Below are positions 51,568 to 59,489 of a DNA stretch of 64,000 nucleotides, in pieces. The translations under genes and the position numbers were made by a program. This DNA is from Nocardia sp. NBC_00416. Its GTDB lineage: Bacteria; Actinomycetota; Actinomycetes; Mycobacteriales; Mycobacteriaceae. How positions within the stretch are numbered: the stretch's first letter is position 1; the number at the start of each line of letters is the position of its first letter. The notes under the pieces are model-generated. The model ran no database searches, had not been told where the DNA came from, and worked only from the letters and a program-made list of their open reading frames with translations. The stretch covers positions 4,590,501-4,654,500 of the forward strand of contig NZ_CP107932.1 in the NCBI RefSeq assembly GCF_036032445.1. The letters run 5' to 3'.

Positions 51568-53652
51568 TCAACCGATACCCGGCCGCCGATCCATCACGGA
51601 CTTCGGAACCGGCTCATAGCGGTCGAAGACCATGGCGAAACTCGCCCGCCCCTTGGTCTTCGACCGCAGCACACCGATATAGCCGAACGTCTCCGCCAGC
51701 GGGATCAGCGCTTCGACCACCGTCGAACCGCTCCGTTCGGCCGTCGACCGAATCCGGCCCCGCCGCGAGTTCAGGTCGGCAAGTACCGCGCCCAGGTACT
51801 CGGCGGGCGTACTGACCTCGGCGCGCATCACCGGTTCCAGCAGCATCGGTTCCGCCTGCGTCAACGCCTGACGGACCGCGTCGGCGGCCGCGATGCGGAA
51901 GGCGAGATCGGACGAATCCCGACTGTGGACGGCACCGTCGAGCAACACCACCCGCACGCCCTGCACCGGGTATCCGGCCACCACACCGCAGTCGAGCGCG
52001 TCCTGGGCGCCGGCATCGACCGCCGGCAGGTACTCCTTCGGCACCCGGCCGCCGATCACCCGGGATTCGAATTCGTAGGTCACGTCCGCGCCCGCCATCA
52101 GCGGCTCCACCGCCAACACCACCTTGGCGTACTGCCCCGACCCGCCGTTCTGCTTCCGGTGGGTGTGTTCCACCCGGCAGCCGCGAGAGATGGTTTCGCG
52201 GTATGCGACACGCGGTTCGCCCAGTGCCACCGCGAGCCCGAACTCGGTCCGCAATCGCTGCGCCACGACTTCGAGGTGCAACTCACCCATACCGCCGAGC
52301 ACGGTCTGCCCCGTCTCCGGATCGATCCGCACGGTAAGGCTCGGGTCCTCGGCGCCCAGTGTCTGCACTGCTGCACTCAGCCGCTGCTGGTCCTGCCGGG
52401 TCTGCGCCTGCACCGCGACCGCCACGACGGGTTCGGGAAACACGATCGAGCCCAGCACGATCCGGTTGTTCGGATCGCACAGGGTGTCACCGGTGGTGGT
52501 GTCCTTCAGGCCGATCACCGCGCAGATTTCGCCGGCACCGGCTCGGTCCAGTGGCTGCTCGGCATCGGCGTGCATCCGGAACAGCTTGTTCACCCGCTCC
52601 TTTCTCCCGCTGGTCGAGTTGAGCACCACCACGCCGGTTTCCAGGCAACCGGAATACACCCGGATGTAGGTCAGCTTGCCGAAGAACGGATGCGCGGAGA
52701 CCTTGAAGGCCAAGGCGGAGAACGGCTCGGCGCTGTCGGCGTATCGCCGCACCGATTGCCCACCGGCGTCGGGTGACCAGCCGGTCACTGCTTCGGCGTC
52801 GGCCGGTGACGGCAGGTAGTCGACCACAGCGTCCAGCAGCGGTTGCACCCCGATGTTCCCGAGTGCGGAACCACACAGCACGGGACAGAACTCCCCGCGC
52901 AGTGTCATTCGCCGCACCGCGTCCTTGATCTCGGGCACGGTGAATTCCTCTCCCGCAACGAATTTCTCCAGCAGAAACTCGTCGGATTCGGCAATGGTCT
53001 CCAGAAGCTCGCGCCGATAGCGGGCTGCGATATCCGTCAGGCCGGCCGGAATATCGCGTTCGGCGTAGGTCGCACCGTGCGTATCGGCGTCGCTCCAGAT
53101 CATCGCCCGCATGCCGACGAGATCCACGACGCCCGTGAACCCGCCCTCGCTTCCGATCGGCAGTTGCAGTACCGGCGCCCTCGCTCCGAGGCGTTCGCCG
53201 ATACTGCGCACGGTGGCTTCGAAATCGGCGCCGACCTTGTCCATCTTGTTGACGAAACAGATTCGCGGGACACCGTACCGGTCGGCCTGCCGCCATACCT
53301 GTTCCGACTGCGGTTCCACGCCCTCTTTGGCGTCGAAAACCGCTATCGCCCCGTCCAGTATCCGCAGCGACCGCTCCACCTCGGCGGTGAAATCGACATG
53401 GCCCGGCGTATCCAGAATCGTGATGCGATGCTCGTTCCAGGTGCAGGTGGTGGCCGCGGCGGAAATGGTGATACCGCGTTCCCGCTCCTGCGCCGTCGAA
53501 TCCATCACCGCACTGCCATCGTGTACTTCGCCGAGTTTATGGGTGACGCCCGTGTAAAAAAGTATTCGCTCGGTGACGGTGGTCTTACCGGCATCGATGT
53601 GCGCCATGATTCCGATATTGCGGACCCGGGCCGGCTCGTCGCGCTTTCGCAT
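51568..53652 (-). CDS. elongation factor G paralogue
   Basis: A 694-residue translation GTPase with all EF-G domains. G1 AHIDAGKTT (17-25), G2/switch I RERGITISAAATTC, G3 DTPGHVDFTAEVERS, G4 NKMDK, and the domain IV/V blocks (GGMGELHLEVV, GQYAKVV, PKEYLPAVDAG). Length is normal. The switch I approach reads VMDSTAQERERG where standard EF-G has a Trp-Met-Glu sequence, and there are no rpsL, rpsG or tuf genes beside it, so it is a second EF-G outside the str operon. It may work under stress, in ribosome recycling, or against a translation inhibitor. Confidence 0.88.
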   Translation of the reverse strand: MRKRDEPARVRNIGIMAHIDAGKTTVTERILFYTGVTHKLGEVHDGSAVMDSTAQERERGITISAAATTCTWNEHRITILDTPGHVDFTAEVERSLRILDGAIAVFDAKEGVEPQSEQVWRQADRYGVPRICFVNKMDKVGADFEATVRSIGERLGARAPVLQLPIGSEGGFTGVVDLVGMRAMIWSDADTHGATYAERDIPAGLTDIAARYRRELLETIAESDEFLLEKFVAGEEFTVPEIKDAVRRMTLRGEFCPVLCGSALGNIGVQPLLDAVVDYLPSPADAEAVTGWSPDAGGQSVRRYADSAEPFSALAFKVSAHPFFGKLTYIRVYSGCLETGVVVLNSTSGRKERVNKLFRMHADAEQPLDRAGAGEICAVIGLKDTTTGDTLCDPNNRIVLGSIVFPEPVVAVAVQAQTRQDQQRLSAAVQTLGAEDPSLTVRIDPETGQTVLGGMGELHLEVVAQRLRTEFGLAVALGEPRVAYRETISRGCRVEHTHRKQNGGSGQYAKVVLAVEPLMAGADVTYEFESRVIGGRVPKEYLPAVDAGAQDALDCGVVAGYPVQGVRVVLLDGAVHSRDSSDLAFRIAAADAVRQALTQAEPMLLEPVMRAEVSTPAEYLGAVLADLNSRRGRIRSTAERSGSTVVEALIPLAETFGYIGVLRSKTKGRASFAMVFDRYEPVPKSVMDRRPGIG

Positions 53653-53930
53653 GACTTTCTCTTTTCATCAATGTGATTCGCCAACAGGGCGACACTCGCC
53701 ATCGATGCGTTCCGCGTCCGGCACGAGCGTCAGGCGACAGGCCTGCGCTCTCCCACGCCACCTACCGCCGCTGCGGATGCTCCAGAACCATGCCGGTATG
53801 TCTACCCCACCGGCAGAGCCCCCGTCGACCGATTTTCCGGGCGACGCCGAAAGGACTCTTCGCCCAGGGCAATGGCAACGGCCGGCGCGGTGGGAACAGG
53901 TTTCGCACGAGAGTCCCCCGGGGCCACCGG

Positions 53931-54509
53931 TCAGCCCAGAGAGGCGCTCGCCGCACGTAACTCGTCCAGGGCCCGCAGGATGTGTCCGGCGAGCCCGTCT
54001 TCCGCATCATCATCGTCCTCGGACCATTGGGCGTACCCGCGCTTGAAAGCGAGAACGCCCAGCTCACTCCCGAGGGCCGCGGTCGGATCGGGGACACCGC
54101 GGGCGACCAGGGCGGTGGTCATGGCAGCCGCGAGACCGACGCTCTTGAGGGCCTCCCGCTCCTGCAGCTCCGTGCTGGCGGCGACAGCCGCCCGCAGGCG
54201 CGGGGCGAGTTCGCGGCTCCCGGGTCCCATCGCAGTCGAGGCGCGTTCGAGACCGGCGGCGACCGCCTCGAGTGGACTGGCGGCACCGGGCGCCGCGGCG
54301 ATCCCCTCGGCCAACAACCGGCTCAACGTTTCCTGGCCCGCTACCAGCAGCTCACGCTTATCGGGGAAGTGCCGGAAGAAGGTGCTTTTGGTGACCCCGG
54401 CGCGCTCGGCGATCTGCGCGACCGTCGTAGCGTCGTATCCCTGCCCGATGAACAGGTCGACGGCCGCCACGACAAGCCGTTCGCGCGCTCCGGGTTGCCA
54501 TCGAGCCAT
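53931..54509 (-). CDS. TetR-family regulator
   Basis: A 192-residue TetR protein: VVAAVDLFIGQGYDATTVAQ, broken here, then AGVTKSTFFRHFPDKRELL for the HTH. It is divergent from the epimerase gene with two matching 24-bp dyads between the starts, so it almost surely represses that gene and itself. The ligand is unknown. Confidence 0.9.
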   Translation of the reverse strand: MARWQPGARERLVVAAVDLFIGQGYDATTVAQIAERAGVTKSTFFRHFPDKRELLVAGQETLSRLLAEGIAAAPGAASPLEAVAAGLERASTAMGPGSRELAPRLRAAVAASTELQEREALKSVGLAAAMTTALVARGVPDPTAALGSELGVLAFKRGYAQWSEDDDDAEDGLAGHILRALDELRAASASLG

Positions 54510-54522
54510 GGGTCCATACTAG

Positions 54523-54546
54523 GTGACGGCACCATTGTCCCGTCAC
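54523..54546. promoter_or_regulatory. TetR operator O1
   Basis: GTGACGG, ten bases, CCGTCAC; perfect arms, 24 bp in all, just upstream of the TetR start. It matches O2 in length and outer sequence (GTGAYGG ... CCRTCAC). Confidence 0.7.
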
Positions 54547-54555
54547 GGCGCTACA

Positions 54556-54579
54556 GTGATGGGATAGAAGTCCCATCAC
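54556..54579. promoter_or_regulatory. TetR operator O2
   Basis: GTGATGGGA, six bases, TCCCATCAC; perfect 9-bp arms, 24 bp in all. Its centre is 33 bp from that of O1, about three helical turns, so two dimers would bind the same DNA face. It ends 16 bp before the epimerase ATG. Confidence 0.75.
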
Positions 54580-54595
54580 ATTGAAGGGAAGGTCC

Positions 54596-55477
54596 ATGCA
54601 CGTATTCGTCACCGGCGGCACCGGCCTCATCGGATCCGCAGTCGTCGCCGAACTGCTCGGCAGAGGTCACACCGTCCTCGCGCTCACCCGCTCCGCCACC
54701 TCGGCACAGGCTGCCGAGGCCGCCGGCGCCGAACCGCTGCGCGGCTCGCTCGCCGATCTGGACGCCCTCCGCACCGGCGCCGCCCGCGCCGACGGGGTCA
54801 TCCACCTGGCCTTCGGCAACGATTTCAGCAGCCCCGACGCCCTGGCGGCGGCGGTCGCCGAGGAAAGCGCCGCCCTCGCGGCGCTCGGCGAGGCACTCGT
54901 CGGCAGCGACCGCCCCTTGGTCACCGTCGCGGGCACCCCCCGTGTGGAGGGCCGAGCCTCCACCGAGGCCGACCCGATACCGACCGACGGACCGGTCGGC
55001 GGCCGTAGTCGGGCGGTTACGGCAATCCTGGGCCTGGCCTCGCGCGGGGTCCGGAGCACCGCCGTCCGCATGCCACGCACCGTCCACAACCACGGCGACG
55101 GCGGTTTCGCCGGCATGTTGACCGGTATCGCCCGCCGAACCGGCGTATCCGGCTATCCGGGCGACGGCACCCAGCGCTGGCCGGCCGTCCACGCCCTCGA
55201 CGCGGCCGTCCTCTTCCGGCTCGCCCTGGAACAGGCCGAACCCGGCACCTCCTGGCACGCCGTAGCCGACGAGGGAGACAGGGTGCGCGACATCGCAGAG
55301 GTCATCGGCCGCCGACTGGGCGTACCGGTCGAGTCGGTACCGGAAGAAACCTATGGCCCCCTCGGCCCCATCTTCGCCACCGACCAACCCGCATCCAGCA
55401 CCCACACCCAGCAGTCGCTCGGCTGGAAACCCCAACACCCCAGCCTTCTCCATGACCTGGAGAACATCCGCCTCTGA
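54596..55477 (+). CDS. NAD(P)-dependent epimerase/reductase (extended SDR-like)
   Basis: A 293-residue Rossmann protein. N-terminal nucleotide motif VTGGTGLIGSAVVAELL; body typical of atypical extended SDRs (VIHLAFG; TWPAVHALDAA-type WPAVHALD). The usual YxxxK is not clear, which is common in the atypical group. The substrate is unknown. ATG 54596 with AAGGGAAGG upstream; it is controlled by the divergent TetR. Confidence 0.83.
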   Translation: MHVFVTGGTGLIGSAVVAELLGRGHTVLALTRSATSAQAAEAAGAEPLRGSLADLDALRTGAARADGVIHLAFGNDFSSPDALAAAVAEESAALAALGEALVGSDRPLVTVAGTPRVEGRASTEADPIPTDGPVGGRSRAVTAILGLASRGVRSTAVRMPRTVHNHGDGGFAGMLTGIARRTGVSGYPGDGTQRWPAVHALDAAVLFRLALEQAEPGTSWHAVADEGDRVRDIAEVIGRRLGVPVESVPEETYGPLGPIFATDQPASSTHTQQSLGWKPQHPSLLHDLENIRL

Positions 55478-55484
55478 CCAGTGA

Positions 55485-55542
55485 GCGGACCGGCCGAGAT
55501 GGTGAAGTTCGCGAACGCCTTGCCGCAGGCCGCCCGCGAGTC
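55485..55542 (+). repeat. 58-bp direct repeat, copy 2
   Basis: Lies seven bases past the epimerase stop and repeats 55 of 58 bases of 51372-51429, the 3' coding end of the 715-residue gene. It is not preceded by the rest of that gene, so it is an orphan fragment. Confidence 0.9.
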
Positions 55543-55555
55543 GCGCGTGGCCTGT

Positions 55556-56407
55556 TCAGGAAGATCCGCTGTTGTTTCCCACCAGATCCCAGACCCTCGT
55601 CCGGCGGCGGGACCGGTCCCACCATTGCACGTGGGTATGGTCGGGGACCCGTGCGGCCATGGCCGCGTTGATCTTGCCCAGGGCACGCCGTGAACGTGTC
55701 GACTGCCAGTCGACGGAGTTGTCCTCCGCCGTATAGTCGGCGATCCAACGTGTTGCGCTGGAGTGCGGTTCCGGAGAGCTGGGGAGCGGCGAGCTCGCGG
55801 TGAGCGAGAGCCCGAGGCGAACCGCGTCTTCCCTGGTGAGATCTGTGGAGTGGGTGAACCATACGCGGTGCTTCTTGTCCCGGGGGTCACGGCAGACACC
55901 GATGAGGCGGGGGTCGCCCGCGAACAGAACCCATCCGGTGAACGAGTGGTCGAGCGGCGTCGCCACTTCACCAGCGATATCGCCGTACCTGCTGCTCAAG
56001 TGGAGCGGAGTGTCATACGAAGTCACCCATTCGTAGTGTTCGCCGCTTCGCCGGGACGGCCGTCGGCGGGGCCGCCGGACCCAGGCTCCGTGCTTGAAGC
56101 GGTACGGGTCCCCGGCGAATTCGACCTCCCCGTCATGTGCCGCCAAGAGCCGTCGGCCCGGACCGGCGGACAACCGCCAGTCCAATACTCCGAGCGGGGC
56201 GCCGGTCGCCGGATCGCAAATCGCAACGGTCGTATAGGAGCGCTTCCACGATTTCCGCGTCACCGCGATATCGGTGAGCAGAGCTACCGACCAGTACCAC
56301 AACGGTATTCGCTCTTCGTACACCCAATGGCCGTACTTGTACTTGTACGAGCGCAAGGGCCAGTGTTGGAGGATGGCATCGATCGCCGCACGTTCGTCAG
56401 AGCGCAA
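55556..56407 (-). CDS. hypothetical protein in a WXG100-like module
   Basis: A 283-residue soluble protein rich in Trp, Arg and Tyr: YKYKYGHWVYEERIPLWYWS near residue 25, GVLDWRLSAGPGRRLLAAHDGE, EHYEWVTSYDTPLHLSSRYGD and a basic C-terminus. No family is recognised. It is the last gene of a minus-strand set (57587 down to 55556) and its ATG overlaps the end of the frame before it by about 10 bp. Confidence 0.65.
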   Translation of the reverse strand: MRSDERAAIDAILQHWPLRSYKYKYGHWVYEERIPLWYWSVALLTDIAVTRKSWKRSYTTVAICDPATGAPLGVLDWRLSAGPGRRLLAAHDGEVEFAGDPYRFKHGAWVRRPRRRPSRRSGEHYEWVTSYDTPLHLSSRYGDIAGEVATPLDHSFTGWVLFAGDPRLIGVCRDPRDKKHRVWFTHSTDLTREDAVRLGLSLTASSPLPSSPEPHSSATRWIADYTAEDNSVDWQSTRSRRALGKINAAMAARVPDHTHVQWWDRSRRRTRVWDLVGNNSGSS

Positions 56408-57052
56408 GACTCGAACTCTCCCTATCCGGTGGCGGCGGCGCGAACACCACCGATGCCGCCATATCGAAAACCATCCCGCGGTACTGCGGCCCGGCTTCGG
56501 GATCGGCAGTAGACAGTTCCACCACGGCGATCGAAGTACCGTCCCCGGAAGGTATTGTCACTTCGATCTGGAATACCTCCGACGAGGCCCCGGTACCGGA
56601 TAGCTCGCGATATCCGGTACCGGATGCTTTTCGCTCCACTCGAAATAGAGGACCGGAACAGCCGGTGTCTCCACAATCGTCAGATACCCCTGCGCTTTCC
56701 GGTCGGCTTTGGCAGTAACGAGGTCACCGAGTACCAGCCTCGGGTTCCGTTCCTCGCCGTACTCGAACGAGGAGACAGTCAGCCACGAGACGGCGACCCG
56801 CTCGGCATCCGCAGTGAGGTGCGTACCGAAACCGCAGTACAGAGCATTGTTCGCGGCCAGCGAGGCTGGCATGAAATGCAGCGCGCCGAGCACATTCGGC
56901 ACATCGTCACGCATAGCGGCGGGAACGGCGTCGGCGAGCATTACTCGGGCGGACTCCAGGAGAGTGTCGAGGTCGCCGAGCGGGATTTCGTTGTATCCGG
57001 GCGGAATATCGATACCGAGGGTCGGCGCGGGGCGTAGCTTGTCGTCCGGCAT
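56397..57052 (-). pseudogene. hypothetical gene with an apparent frameshift
   Basis: The first part (57052 down to ~56630) reads well: PPGYNEIPLGDLDTLLESAR, ALHFMPASLAANNALYCGFG, VPVLYFEWSE. After that the same frame turns into repetitive, Pro/Arg-rich residues and stops at 56558, while frame -1 continues as protein-like sequence (SSEVFQIEVTIPSGDGTSI, YRGMVFDMAASVVFAPPP) to 56397. The switch falls in a stretch where the palindrome TCCGGTACCGGA is present once in full and again as TCCGGTACCGG, so a small duplication may have shifted the frame. Function unknown. Confidence 0.55.
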
Positions 57053-57060
57053 TTCGCTCG

Positions 57061-57372
57061 CTAGTCCTCCGCCCCGAGACCGGCCAGCTTCTGCACAGAC
57101 GAACTGGCCCTGGTCAGGATCGCGATGGCCGGCGCGGAGCTGGGAACACCGTGGGTGCCGGACAGATCGGCCGCCTGCAGTATTCGATGAGTGGTGCTGG
57201 AGACGACATTGGTTGTGCCGGATACCAATCCCGCGATTTCCGTCCCCGCTCCGACGATCTTGGTGACCGGTCCGCTCGCCGCCACGGCGCCGAGTGCCGA
57301 ATCGAGCTGCTTGCTCGCGAGATCGGCTACCAGGCCCGGGTCGTGTGCGCTGACCGTCCAGGTGTGCAGCAT
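57061..57372 (-). CDS. small hypothetical protein
   Basis: A 103-residue protein from ATG 57372 (118 residues from ATG 57417). Ala/Gly/Thr-rich and helical: DPGLVADLASKQLDSALGAV, VGAGTEIAGLVSGTTNVVS. No family is recognised. It overlaps the WXG-like gene by 46 bp in another frame, so it could also be the second half of that gene after a frameshift. Confidence 0.5.
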   Translation of the reverse strand: MLHTWTVSAHDPGLVADLASKQLDSALGAVAASGPVTKIVGAGTEIAGLVSGTTNVVSSTTHRILQAADLSGTHGVPSSAPAIAILTRASSSVQKLAGLGAED

Positions 57373-57587
57373 TCCCCCATTCGGCCGAGATCGTCCACTC
57401 CCTTCAGCCCGACCCACGCGCGCCGCTGAAAACTGTCGGCTGCGTCATCGAGTGTCTGGGTGCCGATGCTGGCGGCTCCCACATCAGCCATCGCCTTCAG
57501 CGCGTCCTCGAGAACCTGCTGCGAATTCCTCAGTGCAGTAACGGTTTTCGTCAATACATCGATATCGACCTGCAACGGACTCGTCAC
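57327..57587 (-). CDS. WXG100-like protein
   Basis: An 86-residue helical protein: LQVDIDVLTKTVTALRNSQQ, broken here, LEDALKAMADVG, then DDAADSFQRRAWVGLKGVDDLG with a W-x-G in the turn between helices, the layout of WXG100/ESX-associated small proteins. The C-terminal ~20 residues (CTPGRSAHTTRAW) are not typical. It is the first gene of the minus-strand module. No ESX core genes are in the window. Confidence 0.55.
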   Translation of the reverse strand: MTSPLQVDIDVLTKTVTALRNSQQVLEDALKAMADVGAASIGTQTLDDAADSFQRRAWVGLKGVDDLGRMGECCTPGRSAHTTRAW

Positions 57588-57772
57588 CGACTCCCCCCTT
57601 CCGCCCTTGCTGAGCCGGTTGCCCGGACGATACCGGTCCCGAACGGTGTGGCAACCTCGCGGCGCGCGAACCCTCGCCCATGGCGGCCGACTGGATCAGC
57701 TCGACCGGTATCTCGGTGTTCTCGCCGGGCACCACTATTCGATGCCCTCAGGCAGAGTCACCGCGGCGGTCG

Positions 57773-58681
57773 CTACTGTCCCCTCGCTCCGCCGGTCACC
57801 TTCGACACCCTCCGGGCTCGCGCGCGGGCGCGCAGGGTCCAGTAGATCATGCGGGCCATCGCAAGCGGCCCGTAGCGCACGCCCGTTGCGTAAGGCTGGT
57901 CGGCGCGGAGGATGGTGTCGGCACCGCCATCGACGAAGATGATCTGTCCGGCCATGAACGAGTTGGCAGGCGCAAGCGTCCAGGTGACGGCCTCTGCGAC
58001 GGCCTCGACCGGACCCGGGAATCCGAGCGGCTGCGGCAGGGCCTCGGCGAGGATCTTGGCCTGCGCCGATTCCGCGAGCATCGTCTCGCGCACTGTTTCG
58101 GTGTCGACGATGCCGGGCGCGATGACATTGAGCGGGATGCCGCTGCCCGCCCACTCCGCACCTCCAGCATGGCGGCGCACCCATCGATTCAGGGCGATCT
58201 TCGTCGACCGGTAGATCACCCCGCCCCGACCGCGCGCGATCGCGCGTTCCGCGGCCGCGATCGCCGAGTTCTCGTCGCCGCGTAGCGCGGCCGTCACGAT
58301 ATCGGCATCTCCCGCCGACAGTGACGACGCCGAGGAGATCAGCGTCGCTCGCGGCGCATCGGACCTCAGTAGCAGCGGGCGCAGGCCGGTCAGCACAGCC
58401 AAGGTTCCGAAATAGTTGACCCGCACCGTGGCCGTGGCAGGTGCGCCGATGCCGGCGACGAGGGCGAGCCCATCGATACCGCTGGGCGCCAGCCGAGCCA
58501 CCTCCTGCACAAGCGCCGTACGTCCCGCGCGGTCCCCGAGATCGGCTCGGACGTCGGCGTCGTCGGCCAGGCCGCACCGGATCACCCGGGCGCCGCGACG
58601 TTGCAGAAGGTCGGCAGTCAGAGCGCCGATTCCACTATCGGCCCCGGTGACGACGTACGTGCGCCTGTCGTGAAGATGCAT
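57773..58681 (-). CDS. short-chain dehydrogenase/reductase
   Basis: A 302-residue classical SDR: TGADSGIGALTADLL at the N-terminus, a catalytic Ser in LISSASSLS, Tyr and Lys in YRSTKIALNRW, and a C-terminal IIFVDGGADT. The Ser-to-Tyr gap contains an insert (SAGDADIVTAALRGDENSAI, broken here), as in 3-alpha-hydroxysteroid dehydrogenase-like SDRs. The last ~35 residues are basic. It is divergent from a TetR gene with a palindrome between them. Confidence 0.85.
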   Translation of the reverse strand: MHLHDRRTYVVTGADSGIGALTADLLQRRGARVIRCGLADDADVRADLGDRAGRTALVQEVARLAPSGIDGLALVAGIGAPATATVRVNYFGTLAVLTGLRPLLLRSDAPRATLISSASSLSAGDADIVTAALRGDENSAIAAAERAIARGRGGVIYRSTKIALNRWVRRHAGGAEWAGSGIPLNVIAPGIVDTETVRETMLAESAQAKILAEALPQPLGFPGPVEAVAEAVTWTLAPANSFMAGQIIFVDGGADTILRADQPYATGVRYGPLAMARMIYWTLRARARARRVSKVTGGARGQ

Positions 58682-58707
58682 GACACTCCTGATGCGATGA
58701 GACTAAG

Positions 58708-58727
58708 TGCATTACTGCAATAATGCA
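58708..58727. promoter_or_regulatory. candidate TetR operator
   Basis: TGCATTA, six bases, TAATGCA; perfect 7-bp arms, ending three bases before the TetR ATG at 58731 and 27 bp from the SDR start at 58681. A further ATGCAG at 58731 extends related words into the coding start. Confidence 0.65.
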
Positions 58728-58730
58728 TAA

Positions 58731-59381
58731 ATGCAGCATACTGAAAACCTCGCATCGGCCGGCGGTCTGCGCGAACGAAAGAAGCAGGCCACGCGACAAG
58801 CGCTCATCGCAGCGGCGACCCAGCTCTTCCTTCGCGACGGCCTCGCCCGGACGACGATCGCGGATATCGCGGCGGCAGCTGATGCGGCACCGCGCACCTT
58901 TTTCCTGCACTTCGCCTCCAAGGAGGACGTACTTTTCCACTACCTGGAACGCTACGGTGACGCCGCTGTCGAAGCGATCGCCCAGCTCAGCCCCGATGCG
59001 ACACCGCGGGAGGGAGTCAACGATGCGGTACGGGCAATGATCGAGCTGTACGACGCTCCAGGAGGTGGGGTCGACACACTCGCGCCGCTGCGGGTGCAGT
59101 TGATGCGGGACAGTCGCGGACTGCCCGCGTCACTCGCCGCTCGCCTCGCGGCTCTGCAGAAACGACTTCTCGACGCGCTGTACAGCCGGTTTCCCGAAGC
59201 GGCGGGATCCGAGCTCGTCGCCTCTCATCTGGGCGCGACCTGCGGCGCGGTCGGCGCAACCGCGGTGCACCGGATCACATCGACCCCCGATCACGCCTCC
59301 CCCGACCTGAAGAGGGCGATGCTCCTCGCCATGGAACGAGCGGGCGCCGGCTTCACCGACCTCGACGAGACAGCTGGGTGA
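58731..59381 (+). CDS. TetR-family regulator
   Basis: A 216-residue TetR protein: RQALIAAATQLFLRDGLART, then AADAAPRTFFLHFASKEDVL for the HTH. The ATG at 58731 sits directly at the operator, with no obvious ribosome binding site, so it may be translated from a near-leaderless transcript. It most likely represses the divergent SDR gene. Confidence 0.87.
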   Translation: MQHTENLASAGGLRERKKQATRQALIAAATQLFLRDGLARTTIADIAAAADAAPRTFFLHFASKEDVLFHYLERYGDAAVEAIAQLSPDATPREGVNDAVRAMIELYDAPGGGVDTLAPLRVQLMRDSRGLPASLAARLAALQKRLLDALYSRFPEAAGSELVASHLGATCGAVGATAVHRITSTPDHASPDLKRAMLLAMERAGAGFTDLDETAG

Positions 59382-59489
59382 CCTCGGCCAGGGGCTCAAC
59401 ACCCGTCAGGGACAGATCGGGGACACCGCCGCCTGCCACGTCGGTCCCGATGCGTGGTGCGCAACCAGCGTTGGCGCCGGACGATCACA

